A DNA stretch of 64,000 nucleotides from an uncultured Rhodobiaceae bacterium (GTDB lineage Bacteria; Pseudomonadota; Alphaproteobacteria; RS24): the NCBI GenBank assembly GCA_937907245.1, contig CALCUM010000003.1, positions 745,501 to 809,500 on the forward strand. Direction: 5' to 3'. The notes below the pieces were generated by a model. The model did no database searches, was not told where the DNA came from, and saw only the letters and a program-made list of their open reading frames with translations. This document shows positions 30,146 through 39,890 of this stretch, in pieces (position 1 is the stretch's first letter; each line of letters begins with the position of its first letter). The translations under genes and the position numbers were made by a program.

Positions 30146-30973
30146 CTAAGGGCGGGCATCGCGGGCTTTCTCATGGTCTTGATATAGGTTTAAAACAGCG
30201 CTGGCGATTTCTTCTACCGAGCGGCGGGTTACATCGATGACTGGCCAGCGCTGACGGGCAAACAATCGTCGCGCATCGGCAATTTCAGCGCGGATCAGCT
30301 CTGGGTCGATATATTCTGTTTCGCTCTCTTCATTAAGCGATAAAAGCCGATTGCGACGGATGGCGCGCAACCGTTCAGGACTATTCAAAAGGCCAACAAT
30401 CAATGGGTTCTTAGCCTCCAATAATTCGCTTGGGGGGTCGAGGCCTGGCACCAAAGGCACATTGGCAGATTTATATCCGCGGTTGGCCAAGTAAATGCAG
30501 GTCGGTGTTTTCGATGTGCGGCTCACGCCCGTTAAAATAATATCTGCCGTGTCTAAATCATTCTGGCTCTGCCCGTCGTCGTGCTGAATGGTATAATTGA
30601 GAGCATTGATGCGGCGAAAATAATCTGTGTCCATGGCGTGCTGGCCGCCCGGCTTGCCGCTGGCTTCTACATTTAGATAAGGCGCCAATTGATTCACGAA
30701 AGGCTCCAACACAGAGAGACAAGGCACGGCTAGTTTTTCGCACACACTGTGCAAATTGGCGCGAAGGGCGTCGTCCAAAATAGAATACATAACGGGGCCG
30801 GGGTTCTCGGCCAGCTCGGCTAAGGCCCGGTCGAGCGCTTTTTTTCCGCGCACCAAGCCGTAAATATGTTCTACGGGCTGGGCCTCCACGAATTGTGCGC
30901 ATACGGCGCGCGCCACCGCTTGGATGGTTTCGCCTGTGCTATCCGAGATTAAATGCAGGTGAAAATACTTCAC
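30146..30973 (-). CDS. ppsR: Pyruvate, phosphate dikinase regulatory protein PpsR (DUF299; kinase/pyrophosphorylase)
   Basis: A bifunctional ADP-dependent kinase and phosphorylase that controls phosphoenolpyruvate synthase or pyruvate phosphate dikinase. The product is 275 residues from GTG 30973, which has AAAGGA about 10 bases upstream; the frame opens 8 codons earlier at a TTG. It has HLHLISDSTGETIQAVARA, the phosphate-binding GVSRTSKTPTCIYLANRGYKSANVPLVPG, and the C-terminal RRSVEEIASAVL. It is the first gene left of the origin, the place it holds in Caulobacter. Confidence 0.96.
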   Translation of the reverse strand: MKYFHLHLISDSTGETIQAVARAVCAQFVEAQPVEHIYGLVRGKKALDRALAELAENPGPVMYSILDDALRANLHSVCEKLAVPCLSVLEPFVNQLAPYLNVEASGKPGGQHAMDTDYFRRINALNYTIQHDDGQSQNDLDTADIILTGVSRTSKTPTCIYLANRGYKSANVPLVPGLDPPSELLEAKNPLIVGLLNSPERLRAIRRNRLLSLNEESETEYIDPELIRAEIADARRLFARQRWPVIDVTRRSVEEIASAVLNLYQDHEKARDARP

Positions 30974-31420
30974 AAATGCATATCCTTTTCTGCCCAATTT
31001 AAAAGCCGCTAGAGGCTGCTTTCAAATTGTGGATTATGTGAATAGTGAGGATAAGTCGCACCGCGCGGCAAGCCAAGAAATTTCGTCCCCATTGTTGTTT
31101 TTTCATGCCTTGAGTTTCAGGCCATTTATTAAATCACCTATACCGATTGTGGATTATGGGGATACTAATCCCCGTGGCACCTGCGCTAGCTTATCCCCAT
31201 TATGCGGGTTATTCACATGCTTTTTAAAAGCGCAGAAATACGGCTTAAAACAAGTTTATTCACACTCTCTTTGGTTTATCCCCATTGTTCACAGATATTT
31301 GTGGCGGGTTTTTGCCTGTGTGTCTTTTGGCCAAAAACGAATAATCCACAGCTAGACTGCGACACTACTACAACTACTTCTTTAGTATATTAATAAGTCA
31401 AAGGAAGTTAAGAAGGTGGC
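30974..31420. other. Chromosomal replication origin (oriC), between ppsR and hemE
   Basis: A 447-base gene-free stretch between divergent ppsR and hemE. It holds ten DnaA-box-like 9-mers. Perfect TTATTCACA occurs at 31209-31217 and 31256-31264. One-mismatch forms occur at 31028-31036, 31037-31045, 31046-31054, 31148-31156, 31191-31199, 31276-31284, 31285-31293 and 31342-31350. The first four lie on the minus strand and the other six on the plus strand. AT-rich stretches near 31085-31143 and 31366-31400 are candidate unwinding sites. The same ppsR-hemE interval carries the Caulobacter origin, and genes on both sides run mostly outward. dnaA itself is not in the window. Confidence 0.87.
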
Positions 31421-32479
31421 ATGAGCATGAAACCATTTTTGAAAACTCTATCTGGCGCAGCCGCCAGTAAAGAGACAGGCAAACAAAATCGCCCGCAGGT
31501 AAATCCAGTGCCGCCTATTTGGCTTATGCGCCAAGCGGGACGTTATTTACCTGAGTATAGAGCCTTGCGCGAAACAGCCGGCGGTTTTTTAGACCTTTGC
31601 TATAATCCGGCCTTTGCCGAAGAAGTGACCTTGCAGCCCATTCGGCGCTATGGATTTGATGCCGCGATTTTATTCGCAGATATTTTGCTTATCCCAGACG
31701 CTTTGGGTCAAAAGGTTTGGTTTGAAACAGGAGAGGGCCCGCGCCTAGATCCGGTGGTCTCGGCCCAAAGCTTATCGTTGGATAAAGTAACCGAACATTT
31801 AGAGCCGATTATTGAAACCGTCTCCAGACTATCTCACTCTTTACCCAAAGAAACAGCGCTTATCGGTTTTGCGGGCGCGCCTTGGACTGTGGCTACTTAT
31901 ATGGTCGCCGGGCGGGGAACCCCAGATCAGGCGCCGGCTCGTGAATTAGCTCAAAAAGACCCAGAAGCCTTTCAAGGTCTGATGGATATCATTGTGGCCG
32001 CCACCATTGATTATCTGGCTGCGCAAGTGGAGGCTGGTGCCGAAGTGTTGCAACTGTTTGAAAGTTGGGCGGCTTCTTTGCACGGCGAAGAGTTTGAGCT
32101 GTGGTGTGTGGCCCCCGTTGCAGCCATTGTGCAAGGCCTGCGCGCGCGCGGCGTGCAGGTTCCGATTATTGGGTTTCCCCGCGCCGCCAGTTGTAATATG
32201 GCAGACTATGTCGCGCGCACAGGCATCCAAGTTCTAGGACTGGACACAAGCGCGGACCGAAAGGCGATGGTTGAAACCGTACCTGAAAACATTGTGTTAC
32301 AAGGCAATCTCGACCCTATGGTTTTAGTGGCCGGGGGAGACGCGTTAGAACAAGCGGTGGCCGACATTAAAAAAGATTTTGAAGGTCGTCATTATATTTT
32401 CAATTTAGGGCATGGCATTGTGCCGCAAACGCCACCTGAGCACGTAGAAAAATTGATGCAATTGGTTCGACAAGGATAA
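31421..32479 (+). CDS. hemE: Uroporphyrinogen decarboxylase
   Basis: Decarboxylates the four acetate side chains of uroporphyrinogen III to give coproporphyrinogen III in heme synthesis. The 352-residue protein has the signature PPIWLMRQAGRYLPEYRALR near residue 30, the catalytic Asp in DAAILFADILLIPDALG, GFAGAPWTVATYMVAG and the C-terminal FNLGHGIVPQTPPEHVEKLM. The start is preceded by AAGGTGG. It is the first gene right of the origin and is followed 5 bases later by hemJ. Confidence 0.98.
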   Translation: MSMKPFLKTLSGAAASKETGKQNRPQVNPVPPIWLMRQAGRYLPEYRALRETAGGFLDLCYNPAFAEEVTLQPIRRYGFDAAILFADILLIPDALGQKVWFETGEGPRLDPVVSAQSLSLDKVTEHLEPIIETVSRLSHSLPKETALIGFAGAPWTVATYMVAGRGTPDQAPARELAQKDPEAFQGLMDIIVAATIDYLAAQVEAGAEVLQLFESWAASLHGEEFELWCVAPVAAIVQGLRARGVQVPIIGFPRAASCNMADYVARTGIQVLGLDTSADRKAMVETVPENIVLQGNLDPMVLVAGGDALEQAVADIKKDFEGRHYIFNLGHGIVPQTPPEHVEKLMQLVRQG

Positions 32480-32484
32480 GTTAC

Positions 32485-32934
32485 ATGCGAGACTTTTTAG
32501 CCGATATATATCCATGGATTTTGGCGTTTCATATTATCGCTGTGATGTTTTGGATGGCAGGCATGTATTATTTGCCACGGCTTTTTGTCTACCACGCAGA
32601 AGCGATGGAGGCTGGCGAGCCTTTTGCGATATTTGAAACCATGGAAGAAAACCTGCTGCGCATCATCATGACGCCAGCCATGCTAGTCGCTTGGGTTTTG
32701 GGACTAAGTTTGATCCTACGCTCAGGCTTTTTAGATAGTGCCGGCATCTGGCTGCACGTGAAGATAACCTTGGTGCTTATCTTAACTGGTTATCACGGGT
32801 TTCTCGCCTCTACGCGGAAAAAGTTTTTGACGCATAGCCTGCCTCGGTCTCCTCGGTTCTATCGGATGATCAATGAAATTCCACCAGTACTCACGGTTTT
32901 CATCGTTATTCTGGTCGTTGTTCAACCGTTCTAG
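32485..32934 (+). CDS. hemJ: Protoporphyrinogen IX oxidase HemJ
   Basis: Membrane enzyme that oxidises protoporphyrinogen IX to protoporphyrin IX. The 149-residue protein has four predicted membrane helices. It has the conserved early His in WILAFHIIAVMFWMAGMYYLPRLFVYH and a Lys in WLHVKITLVLILTGYHG; both are thought important in HemJ. It overlaps in function with its neighbour hemE. The ferrochelatase hemH that usually sits between them in alphaproteobacteria is missing here. Confidence 0.95.
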   Translation: MRDFLADIYPWILAFHIIAVMFWMAGMYYLPRLFVYHAEAMEAGEPFAIFETMEENLLRIIMTPAMLVAWVLGLSLILRSGFLDSAGIWLHVKITLVLILTGYHGFLASTRKKFLTHSLPRSPRFYRMINEIPPVLTVFIVILVVVQPF

Positions 32935-33080
32935 AGATGATTTTTAAGGGAGCTTGTGAAACCCGTGGGTTTTGACTATACTCAAGGTCTTCACTTTTAA
33001 AGTTTCGGCGTCTATTTAGGTACTTCGAGCTTATTCCCATTTTAAAAATCAATTCAGCCGCAGTTTCGCGCGCGCCTTCT

Positions 33081-34370
33081 ATGGATAAATTTATGGACGA
33101 CATGACAGATCAAATCAAACTCGAGCACCTGAAAAGCAAATCGCCAACTGAGCTATTGGCCTTTGCCGAGGAACATGAGATCGAAAATGCGTCAACCATG
33201 TTGAAGCAAGATATGTTGTTCGCCATTTTGAAAAAACTGGCGGAAGATAACATCACCATTATCGGGGAAGGCGTGATGGAAGTGTTGCAAGATGGCTTTG
33301 GCTTTTTGCGCTCTCCAGACGCCAATTATTTGCCAGGCCCGGATGATATTTATGTAAGCCCGAGCCAAATTCGTCGGTTTTCGCTGCGCACAGGCGACAC
33401 GGTAGAAGGTGAAATTCGCGGGCCTAAAGACGGCGAACGCTATTTTGCTTTGCTGAAGCTAAACGGCATTAATTTTGAAGATCCAGAAAAAGCACGCCAA
33501 AAAGTGCATTTTGATAATCTGACACCGCTCTATCCAGACAGCGCGTTTGCGATGGAAGTAGAAGACCCAACAAGCAAAGATTTATCTTCGCGCATTATTG
33601 ACATTGTCGCACCGCTTGGCAAAGGCCAGCGCGCTCTCATTGTGGCGCCGCCGCGCACAGGTAAAACCGTCCTGATGCAAAACATTGCGAAGTCCATCGC
33701 TGCCAATCATCCGGAATGCTATCTCATTGTGTTGCTTATTGACGAGCGCCCAGAAGAAGTAACGGACATGCAACGCTCGGTGCAAGGCGAGGTGGTTTCT
33801 TCCACCTTTGATGAGCCAGCAACGCGACACGTGCAAGTTGCCGAAATGGTAATTGAGAAAGCCAAGCGTCTGGTAGAACATGGCCGCGACGTGGTTATTT
33901 TGCTCGATAGTATTACCCGCTTGGGCCGTGCCTATAACACCGTGGTGCCAAGCTCTGGTAAAGTGCTGACTGGGGGTGTGGATGCCAATGCGCTGCAACG
34001 CCCGAAACGCTTTTTCGGGGCAGCGCGGAATATCGAAGAAGGTGGCTCTCTGACAATTATCTCGACCGCGCTGATTGAAACCGGATCGCGCATGGATGAG
34101 GTTATCTTCGAAGAGTTTAAAGGGACGGGTAACTCCGAAATCGTGTTGGATCGCAAGATTTCCGACAAGCGGGTTTTCCCGGCCATCGACATTATGAAGT
34201 CGGGCACGCGGAAAGAAGAGTTGCTGGTAGAAGCTGGCGATTTATCGAAAATTTATGTGCTGCGTCGTATCCTCAACCCAATGGGTGCGGTAGACGCGAC
34301 CGAGTTTCTGCTCGATAAATTGAAGAACACTAAAAACAATGGTGAATTCTTCGACTCGATGAACACTTAA
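33081..34370 (+). CDS. rho: Transcription termination factor Rho
   Basis: Hexameric RNA-dependent ATPase that ends transcription at Rho-dependent sites. The 429-residue protein has the N-terminal helix bundle ([36 protein letters not shown]), the RNA-binding cold-shock-like domain with [29 protein letters not shown], and Walker [13 protein letters not shown]. The Q-loop and R-loop segments near [13 protein letters not shown] and SGKVLTGG are intact. The start is uncertain: an in-frame ATG at 33102 is equally plausible, and neither has a strong ribosome-binding site. Confidence 0.97.
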   Translation: MDKFMDDMTDQIKLEHLKSKSPTELLAFAEEHEIENASTMLKQDMLFAILKKLAEDNITIIGEGVMEVLQDGFGFLRSPDANYLPGPDDIYVSPSQIRRFSLRTGDTVEGEIRGPKDGERYFALLKLNGINFEDPEKARQKVHFDNLTPLYPDSAFAMEVEDPTSKDLSSRIIDIVAPLGKGQRALIVAPPRTGKTVLMQNIAKSIAANHPECYLIVLLIDERPEEVTDMQRSVQGEVVSSTFDEPATRHVQVAEMVIEKAKRLVEHGRDVVILLDSITRLGRAYNTVVPSSGKVLTGGVDANALQRPKRFFGAARNIEEGGSLTIISTALIETGSRMDEVIFEEFKGTGNSEIVLDRKISDKRVFPAIDIMKSGTRKEELLVEAGDLSKIYVLRRILNPMGAVDATEFLLDKLKNTKNNGEFFDSMNT

Positions 34371-34391
34371 ACAAACAACCACGAGCTTTGG

Positions 34392-36458
34392 TTAGCCTTG
34401 CGGCCGCCGCGACCTGACGATTGTGTCCAGCTGGTCGCACAAAGCCTTGGCATCGGTTACCGGAGCCAGACAAGTCTGACCCGGACACACATAGGCCGTT
34501 GGCTTGCCGTCTATTTGCGCCTTGGTATAAGCTGGATGCTCGGGCGCCAATTCGGCCTCTGGTGACAGGACTAGAATATGGGCGTTGAACACATGATGTT
34601 GGTGCGCCGCCACATGCAGGGCTTTTAGCGCCGCATCGGTTTTTTCCCCAATCAAGATTATCGATAAGGCCTGTGCATCGATCTGGCGGCTGGCGAGCAG
34701 CGCGGTCATGGAGGTATATTGGCTAGCCAAATGGCCTGCCAAGGCGGTGAATAGGTTTTGCCCATAAGTGCGATAGGCCGTCTCGCCCGTAAGGGTGGCG
34801 AGAGAAGCAAATAATCGGTAGATGGCGGCATTGCCAGATGGCATGGCATTGTCTTGTACGGGACGATTGTTCACCAGTATATCGTCGGCTTCGGCCTGGC
34901 GATTGGCTAGATAACCGCCGCGCCCCCCGGCTAACGGATCATCATAAAAATCGGCCTGCAGCGTGTCGGCGCAAAGCTTGGCATAGTCTAAATAGGGCGC
35001 CTCACTGCTGGCCTGATAAAGCGCTAGGGCGGCTTGTCCCATAAAGGCGTAGTCGCTGGATAGAGAAACTGGCAAGAGGCGGCCATCGCGCGCGCTGTGG
35101 CGCAAATTGCCTTTTGCATCAGTGAGGGATTTGCGCGCTGCCGCAAAGGCGGACTTGGCTTGGGTTAGCCAATCGTCGCGCTCGAAAACCATCGCGGCTT
35201 GCGCCATCGCCGCAATCATCATGCCATTCCAATCGGCGAGAAGCTTATCATCGCGCCCGGGCAATGTGCGCTGATTGCGAGCTTGCAAAAGCGTGTTGCG
35301 GGCCTGTGCGAAACCATCTTGTACGCGGTCTCCTTGGGCGAGCAGATTGGCAATATTGTGGCCTTCAAAATTGCCCGCATCGGTAAGGTTGTAGGTTTGG
35401 CAGAAGAGCGTCGCCGTTTTTTCCCCCGCCAAAAGGGTTTCAACCTCGGCCTTAGACCACACATAAAATTTGCCTTCTTCGCCATCCGTGTCGGCGTCTA
35501 GGCTGGCGGCGAAACTCGTATCGTCTAGGGTCATCTCGCGCGCGACCCAGTCTAGGGTCTCGCCAATGCGAGCTGCTAAAAGAGGGCTTCGGGTGTCGCG
35601 CCAGACTTGTGTCATTAGCTGCACGAGAAGGGCGTTGTCGTATAGCATTTTTTCAAAATGCGGCACCAGCCAGTCTGCATCCACGCTATAGCGAGCAAAG
35701 CCTCCGCCGATATGGTCATAAAGGCCGCCCTGACAAATTTTTTCGAGCGTTACAATCACCGCATGCCGAGCTTCTGCATTGTCGTCGAGTTGGGCTTGCT
35801 GCCAAAGGAACTGGTATAAAAAAGGCTGCGGGAATTTTGGCGCGCCCTGCAGGCCGCCTTTTTGCAAATCAATATGGTCGCTCAGCGTTGTGGCGGCGCG
35901 CGTCGGCAGGTCTTCTGGCATGTCGCCGCGCGCATCGGCCTTGGCGCGGGCTTGCAAACCTTCTGTCAGCGTGCGCGTATTGTTTTCTATTTTGTCGGGG
36001 GCCTCGTGCCAGATACGCGAAATCTCGTTGAGAATTTGCATAAAGCCTGGGCGCCCGTGATTAGGCAACTTGGGGAAATATGTGCCGCCCCAAAACGGTT
36101 TGGCGTCCGCATCCAGACACATGGTAAGCGGCCAACCGCCTTGCTCTCCCATCATCGAGACGGCGGTCATGTAGATATCATCTAAATCGGGGCGCTCTTC
36201 GCGGTCGAGTTTGATGCAGACAAAGTTTTCATTCATCAGCTTGGCGACGTCTTCGTCTTCAAAACTTTCATGCGCCATCACGTGGCACCAGTGGCAGGCC
36301 GCATAGCCGATGGACAAAAGAACCGGCACGTTTCGCGCGCGAGCTTGGGCAAAAACCTCTGGCTCCCAAGGTTGCCAATGCACGGGGTTGTCTTTGTGTT
36401 GCAAAAGATAGGGGCTGGTTGCGTCGGCCAACCTGTTTCGCTTGAATGGATCTGTCAT
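34392..36458 (-). CDS. Thioredoxin domain-containing protein, YyaL/SSP411 family (DUF255)
   Basis: A 688-residue cytosolic protein with an N-terminal thioredoxin-like domain and a large six-hairpin-glycosidase-like (alpha/alpha) domain. The family signature NPVHWQPWEPEVFAQAR is near residue 23. The redox motif CHWC is in GYAACHWCHVMAHESFEDEDVAKLMN, and the LDREERPDLDDIYM segment follows. The catalytic activity of this family is not established; human SPATA20 is a relative. It converges on rho and is divergent from mnmE. Confidence 0.92.
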   Translation of the reverse strand: MTDPFKRNRLADATSPYLLQHKDNPVHWQPWEPEVFAQARARNVPVLLSIGYAACHWCHVMAHESFEDEDVAKLMNENFVCIKLDREERPDLDDIYMTAVSMMGEQGGWPLTMCLDADAKPFWGGTYFPKLPNHGRPGFMQILNEISRIWHEAPDKIENNTRTLTEGLQARAKADARGDMPEDLPTRAATTLSDHIDLQKGGLQGAPKFPQPFLYQFLWQQAQLDDNAEARHAVIVTLEKICQGGLYDHIGGGFARYSVDADWLVPHFEKMLYDNALLVQLMTQVWRDTRSPLLAARIGETLDWVAREMTLDDTSFAASLDADTDGEEGKFYVWSKAEVETLLAGEKTATLFCQTYNLTDAGNFEGHNIANLLAQGDRVQDGFAQARNTLLQARNQRTLPGRDDKLLADWNGMMIAAMAQAAMVFERDDWLTQAKSAFAAARKSLTDAKGNLRHSARDGRLLPVSLSSDYAFMGQAALALYQASSEAPYLDYAKLCADTLQADFYDDPLAGGRGGYLANRQAEADDILVNNRPVQDNAMPSGNAAIYRLFASLATLTGETAYRTYGQNLFTALAGHLASQYTSMTALLASRQIDAQALSIILIGEKTDAALKALHVAAHQHHVFNAHILVLSPEAELAPEHPAYTKAQIDGKPTAYVCPGQTCLAPVTDAKALCDQLDTIVRSRRPQG

Positions 36459-36505
36459 CTCGTGCAGTTTAGCGATGATTTGTTTTGCCGCTAGAGGAGA
36501 TATCC

Positions 36506-37855
36506 GTGAGCCGAGTTGGGGCCCCTGAAACTGTTTTTGCCTTATCGACTGGCGCCGGACGTGCAGCGCTGGCGGTCATTCGCCTAAGTGGGCCGGATGT
36601 GGAGCTTGCGTTAACGCGCTTGGGGCTGAAATATTTGCCACCTCCGCGCATGGCGGCCTTGCGAAAACTTTATGACCCGATTAGCGGCGCGTTGCTGGAC
36701 GAAGCGCTGGTTTTTCGGTTTGTCGCGCCACATAGTTTTACGGGCGAAGACATGGCCGAGCTGCATGTGCATGGAGGGCTGGCGGTTACGCAGTCTATTT
36801 TGGCAGCTTTGGCCAGCTTAGATATTTGCTCGCCGGCCGAAGCTGGAGACTTTACGCGTCGCGCAGTTTTGCATGGCAAGATGGATTTGACAGGCGCTGA
36901 GGCGATTGCCGATTTGATTGACGCGGAAGGTGGGGCGCAACAAGCCCAAGCGCTTCGGCAAATGAATGGCAGCCTGCGCCAAGTGATGGAAGGGTGGCGT
37001 GAGGCGCTGAAAACCACTTTGGCGCATGTAGAGGCCGACATTGAATTTGCCGATGAGGACTTGCCTGGCGGTCTTGGACAGCGCGCGCTAGAGGGCGTGC
37101 CAGAAATCGCAACCGCCATGGAAAAGCACTTGCAAGATAGACGCGGGGTGGCTTTGCGCGATGGCTTGCGAGTGGCCTTGCTGGGCGCGCCAAATGCAGG
37201 AAAGTCAAGCATTCTCAATATGTTAGCGGGAAAAGACGCGGCCATTGTCTCGGCCCGCGCGGGCACCACGCGAGATGTCATTGAAGTGGCGATGGTGCTG
37301 GACGGCGTGCCGGTTACTTTGGTCGATACAGCTGGTTTACGCGAGGCTGGCGACGACATTGAGCGCGAAGGTGTGCGCCGCGCCAAGGTGCAAGCCGAGG
37401 CAGCAGACATTCGCCTATTGGTTCTCTCGCCAGATACGCAAAGCCCGCGCCTCAAGGGAGCCTCTCTCGAGGATGCGGACTTGCTGATTTGCAATAAGGC
37501 CGACCTTGGGCCCGTACCGGAAGCGGAGCTAAGGACGCTAGGCGAGATAAAAGCCCTGTCTCTGTCTGCGACGGCAGGGGACGGAGAGGCGGTTTTGCTC
37601 GAGGCCCTGCAAGAGCTGGTGAACGAGCGGGCTGGCGCGAAAGAAGCGCCGATTTTAACCCGCGAACGGCACCGAGAAGCCTTGGAAGAAGCCTGCATTG
37701 CCTTGCAGCGGGCTTTGGAAATTGCCGATACGGGCCTTGAATTAGCGGCGGAAGATTTGCGTCTCGCGCAACGCGCTTTGGGCCGAATAACCGGAGCGGT
37801 GGATATCGAGCAATTGCTAGATATTGTTTTCGCTGATTTCTGCATCGGCAAATAG
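36506..37855 (+). CDS. mnmE: tRNA uridine-5-carboxymethylaminomethyl modification GTPase MnmE (TrmE)
   Basis: With MnmG it makes the cmnm5 modification on wobble U34 of several tRNAs. The product is 450 residues from GTG 36506, chosen over a TTG at 36485 because AGAGGAG lies 6 bases before it. The folate-binding N domain ends near residue 120. The G domain has GAPNAGKSSILN, DTAGLREAGD and NKAD, and the protein ends exactly in the conserved catalytic CIGK. A parS site lies 16 bases downstream, before mnmG. Confidence 0.98.
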   Translation: MSRVGAPETVFALSTGAGRAALAVIRLSGPDVELALTRLGLKYLPPPRMAALRKLYDPISGALLDEALVFRFVAPHSFTGEDMAELHVHGGLAVTQSILAALASLDICSPAEAGDFTRRAVLHGKMDLTGAEAIADLIDAEGGAQQAQALRQMNGSLRQVMEGWREALKTTLAHVEADIEFADEDLPGGLGQRALEGVPEIATAMEKHLQDRRGVALRDGLRVALLGAPNAGKSSILNMLAGKDAAIVSARAGTTRDVIEVAMVLDGVPVTLVDTAGLREAGDDIEREGVRRAKVQAEAADIRLLVLSPDTQSPRLKGASLEDADLLICNKADLGPVPEAELRTLGEIKALSLSATAGDGEAVLLEALQELVNERAGAKEAPILTRERHREALEEACIALQRALEIADTGLELAAEDLRLAQRALGRITGAVDIEQLLDIVFADFCIGK

Positions 37856-37871
37856 CCTGCTTCAGTGATAA

Positions 37872-37887
37872 TGTTTCACGTGAAACA
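37872..37887. other. parS centromere site 1 (ParB-binding)
   Basis: A perfect 16-base palindrome, TGTTTCACGTGAAACA, which is the canonical parS that ParB loads on. It lies in the 98-base gap between mnmE and mnmG, about 6.5 kb from the origin and 2.7 kb before parA. Confidence 0.95.
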
Positions 37888-37953
37888 CTTGCTTAGACCT
37901 TGTCGCCACGGTACAACGCGGCCTCACACCTTTTTCATTTGGGAGTGCAGAAA

Positions 37954-39849
37954 ATGCACGAGAAGAACTGGGATGTTATTATTATTGGCGGCGGCCATGC
38001 AGGCTGCGAGGCGGCTGCGGCGGCTGCGCGCTTTGGTGCGCGCACGCTTTTGGTTACCCATAAGCTAGAGACCATCGGCGAGATGTCTTGCAATCCTGCT
38101 ATTGGCGGGGTCGGCAAAGGTCATTTGGTGCGCGAAATCGATGCGCTCGATGGGCTGATGGGGCGAGTGGCCGATCAGGCTGGCATTCAATTTCGCTTGC
38201 TCAATCGGCGCAAGGGGCCAGCCGTGCATGGGCCGCGGACACAAGCCGACCGTAAATTATATCGCGAAGCCATGCGGGCCGCGATTGAGCAGACCGAAAA
38301 CCTTAGTCTGCTTGGACAGCCTGTTGACGATGTATTGGTGGAAGACGGGCGCGCTTGTGGGGTGATTACCGAAGATGGCCAAACCCATCGCGGGGCGGCC
38401 GTGGTTTTGACGACAGGCACATTTTTAGATGGCATCATTCACATTGGCACAGAGCGAGTGCCGGCTGGGCGCCATGGGGAGGCGCCCGCGATTACGCTTT
38501 CCAAACGACTTTATGGATTGGCCGAAAAAACTGGCGCCCTAACGATGGGGCGTATGAAAACGGGCACGCCCGCTCGTCTGGATGGGTGCACCATTGCGAC
38601 AGAAAAACTGGAAGCCCAGCCGGCTGACGAAGAGCCGGTACCCTTTTCGTTTTTAACCGAGAAAATTATCGTGCCACAAACGGTTTGCTATATCACGCAC
38701 ACCAATCAGGCGACGTTTGATATTATTGAAGAGAACATTCTGCAATCTCCGGTCTATTCGGGCCAGATTGCTGGCGTGGGGCCACGGTATTGCCCCGCCA
38801 TTGAAGACAAAGTGGCGCGCTTTCCAGACCGCAAGAGCCACCAGATTTTTCTAGAGCCGGAGGGGCTAGATGACCCGACGGTCTATCCAAATGGCATCTC
38901 TACTTCGCTGCCAGCCGAGCTGCAAGACCGGTTTATCCGCACGATTGTTGGCCTAGAGAACGTAAAAATTATTCGTCCTGGCTATGCCATTGAGTATGAC
39001 TATGTGGATCCAAAGGCGCTATTGCCAAGCCTCGAGCTGAAGGCTTTGCCGGGGTTATATTTGGCCGGACAAATTAATGGCACCACGGGCTACGAAGAGG
39101 CGGCGGGCCAAGGGCTGGTGGCGGGCCTAAATGCAGCGCGCGCAGCAGCGGGCCAAGATGCGGTTTATTTTGACCGGGCCGAAGCTTATCTCGGCGTGAT
39201 GATTGATGATTTGGTTACCAAGGGGGTTTCCGAGCCGTATCGCATGTTTACCGCGCGGGCGGAATATCGCCTTACTTTGCGGGCCGATAATGCCGATCAG
39301 CGGTTAACGGAAAAAGGTATAGCGGCCGGTATCGTTGGCCCAAAGCGCGCCAAAGCCTTTCGCGCTAAAATGGCGGAGTTGACGCAAGCCCGCACAAAGG
39401 CGGCCAGCTGGACGATGACCCCGAATGAGGCGGGCACAAAGGGCATGCACATTCGCGCCGATGGCACGCGCCGCACGATGACCGAGCTGTTGGCTTACCC
39501 GTCGATTGACTGGATGGACCTGCAGGCCGTTTGGCCAGAGATGGGAGAGTGGTCGCGCGATATTCGCAATCAAATCGAAACCGATGCACTATATGCGGGC
39601 TATCTAGATCGCCAGCAAGCGGACATCGACGCGTTTCGCCGCGATGAAGCTCTAAGCCTCCCGACGGATATGGACTATTTGGCGCTCGAAGGCATGGCGA
39701 CAGAAGTGCGCCAGAAATTAGCAGCTGCGCGACCTGTAACCCTTGGACAAGCGGCGCGAATGGACGGAATGACTCCGGCGGCTTTGACCCTTTTGTTGCA
39801 CCATGCGCGCAAAAACCAGCGCAGCGTTGCCAAATCGGCAGAGAAATAA
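37954..39849 (+). CDS. mnmG: tRNA uridine-5-carboxymethylaminomethyl modification enzyme MnmG (GidA)
   Basis: FAD-dependent partner of MnmE in wobble uridine modification. The 631-residue protein begins [21 protein letters not shown], the FAD-binding motif, followed by [26 protein letters not shown]. It also has the MKTGTPARL segment, YCPAIEDKV, and [24 protein letters not shown]. The start at 37954 has GGGAG 8 bases before it; an upstream in-frame start at 37900 is unlikely. The C-terminal helical domain ends with a basic tail. Confidence 0.98.
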   Translation: MHEKNWDVIIIGGGHAGCEAAAAAARFGARTLLVTHKLETIGEMSCNPAIGGVGKGHLVREIDALDGLMGRVADQAGIQFRLLNRRKGPAVHGPRTQADRKLYREAMRAAIEQTENLSLLGQPVDDVLVEDGRACGVITEDGQTHRGAAVVLTTGTFLDGIIHIGTERVPAGRHGEAPAITLSKRLYGLAEKTGALTMGRMKTGTPARLDGCTIATEKLEAQPADEEPVPFSFLTEKIIVPQTVCYITHTNQATFDIIEENILQSPVYSGQIAGVGPRYCPAIEDKVARFPDRKSHQIFLEPEGLDDPTVYPNGISTSLPAELQDRFIRTIVGLENVKIIRPGYAIEYDYVDPKALLPSLELKALPGLYLAGQINGTTGYEEAAGQGLVAGLNAARAAAGQDAVYFDRAEAYLGVMIDDLVTKGVSEPYRMFTARAEYRLTLRADNADQRLTEKGIAAGIVGPKRAKAFRAKMAELTQARTKAASWTMTPNEAGTKGMHIRADGTRRTMTELLAYPSIDWMDLQAVWPEMGEWSRDIRNQIETDALYAGYLDRQQADIDAFRRDEALSLPTDMDYLALEGMATEVRQKLAAARPVTLGQAARMDGMTPAALTLLLHHARKNQRSVAKSAEK

Positions 39850-39890
39850 GCGGTGCGCGATACGCCCAAAATATGCACATGGAGGCGCAG

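Noticed and set aside
31244-31260. A TTAA-N7-TTAT pattern in the origin resembling a CtrA site
   Set aside because: It is one base off TTAA-N7-TTAA and the region is AT-rich, so a chance match is likely. I saw no full site in the gap.
36670-37851. A 393-codon open frame antisense to mnmE
   Set aside because: mnmE is certain, and the antisense product is Ser/Arg/Ala-rich low-complexity sequence typical of a shadow frame.
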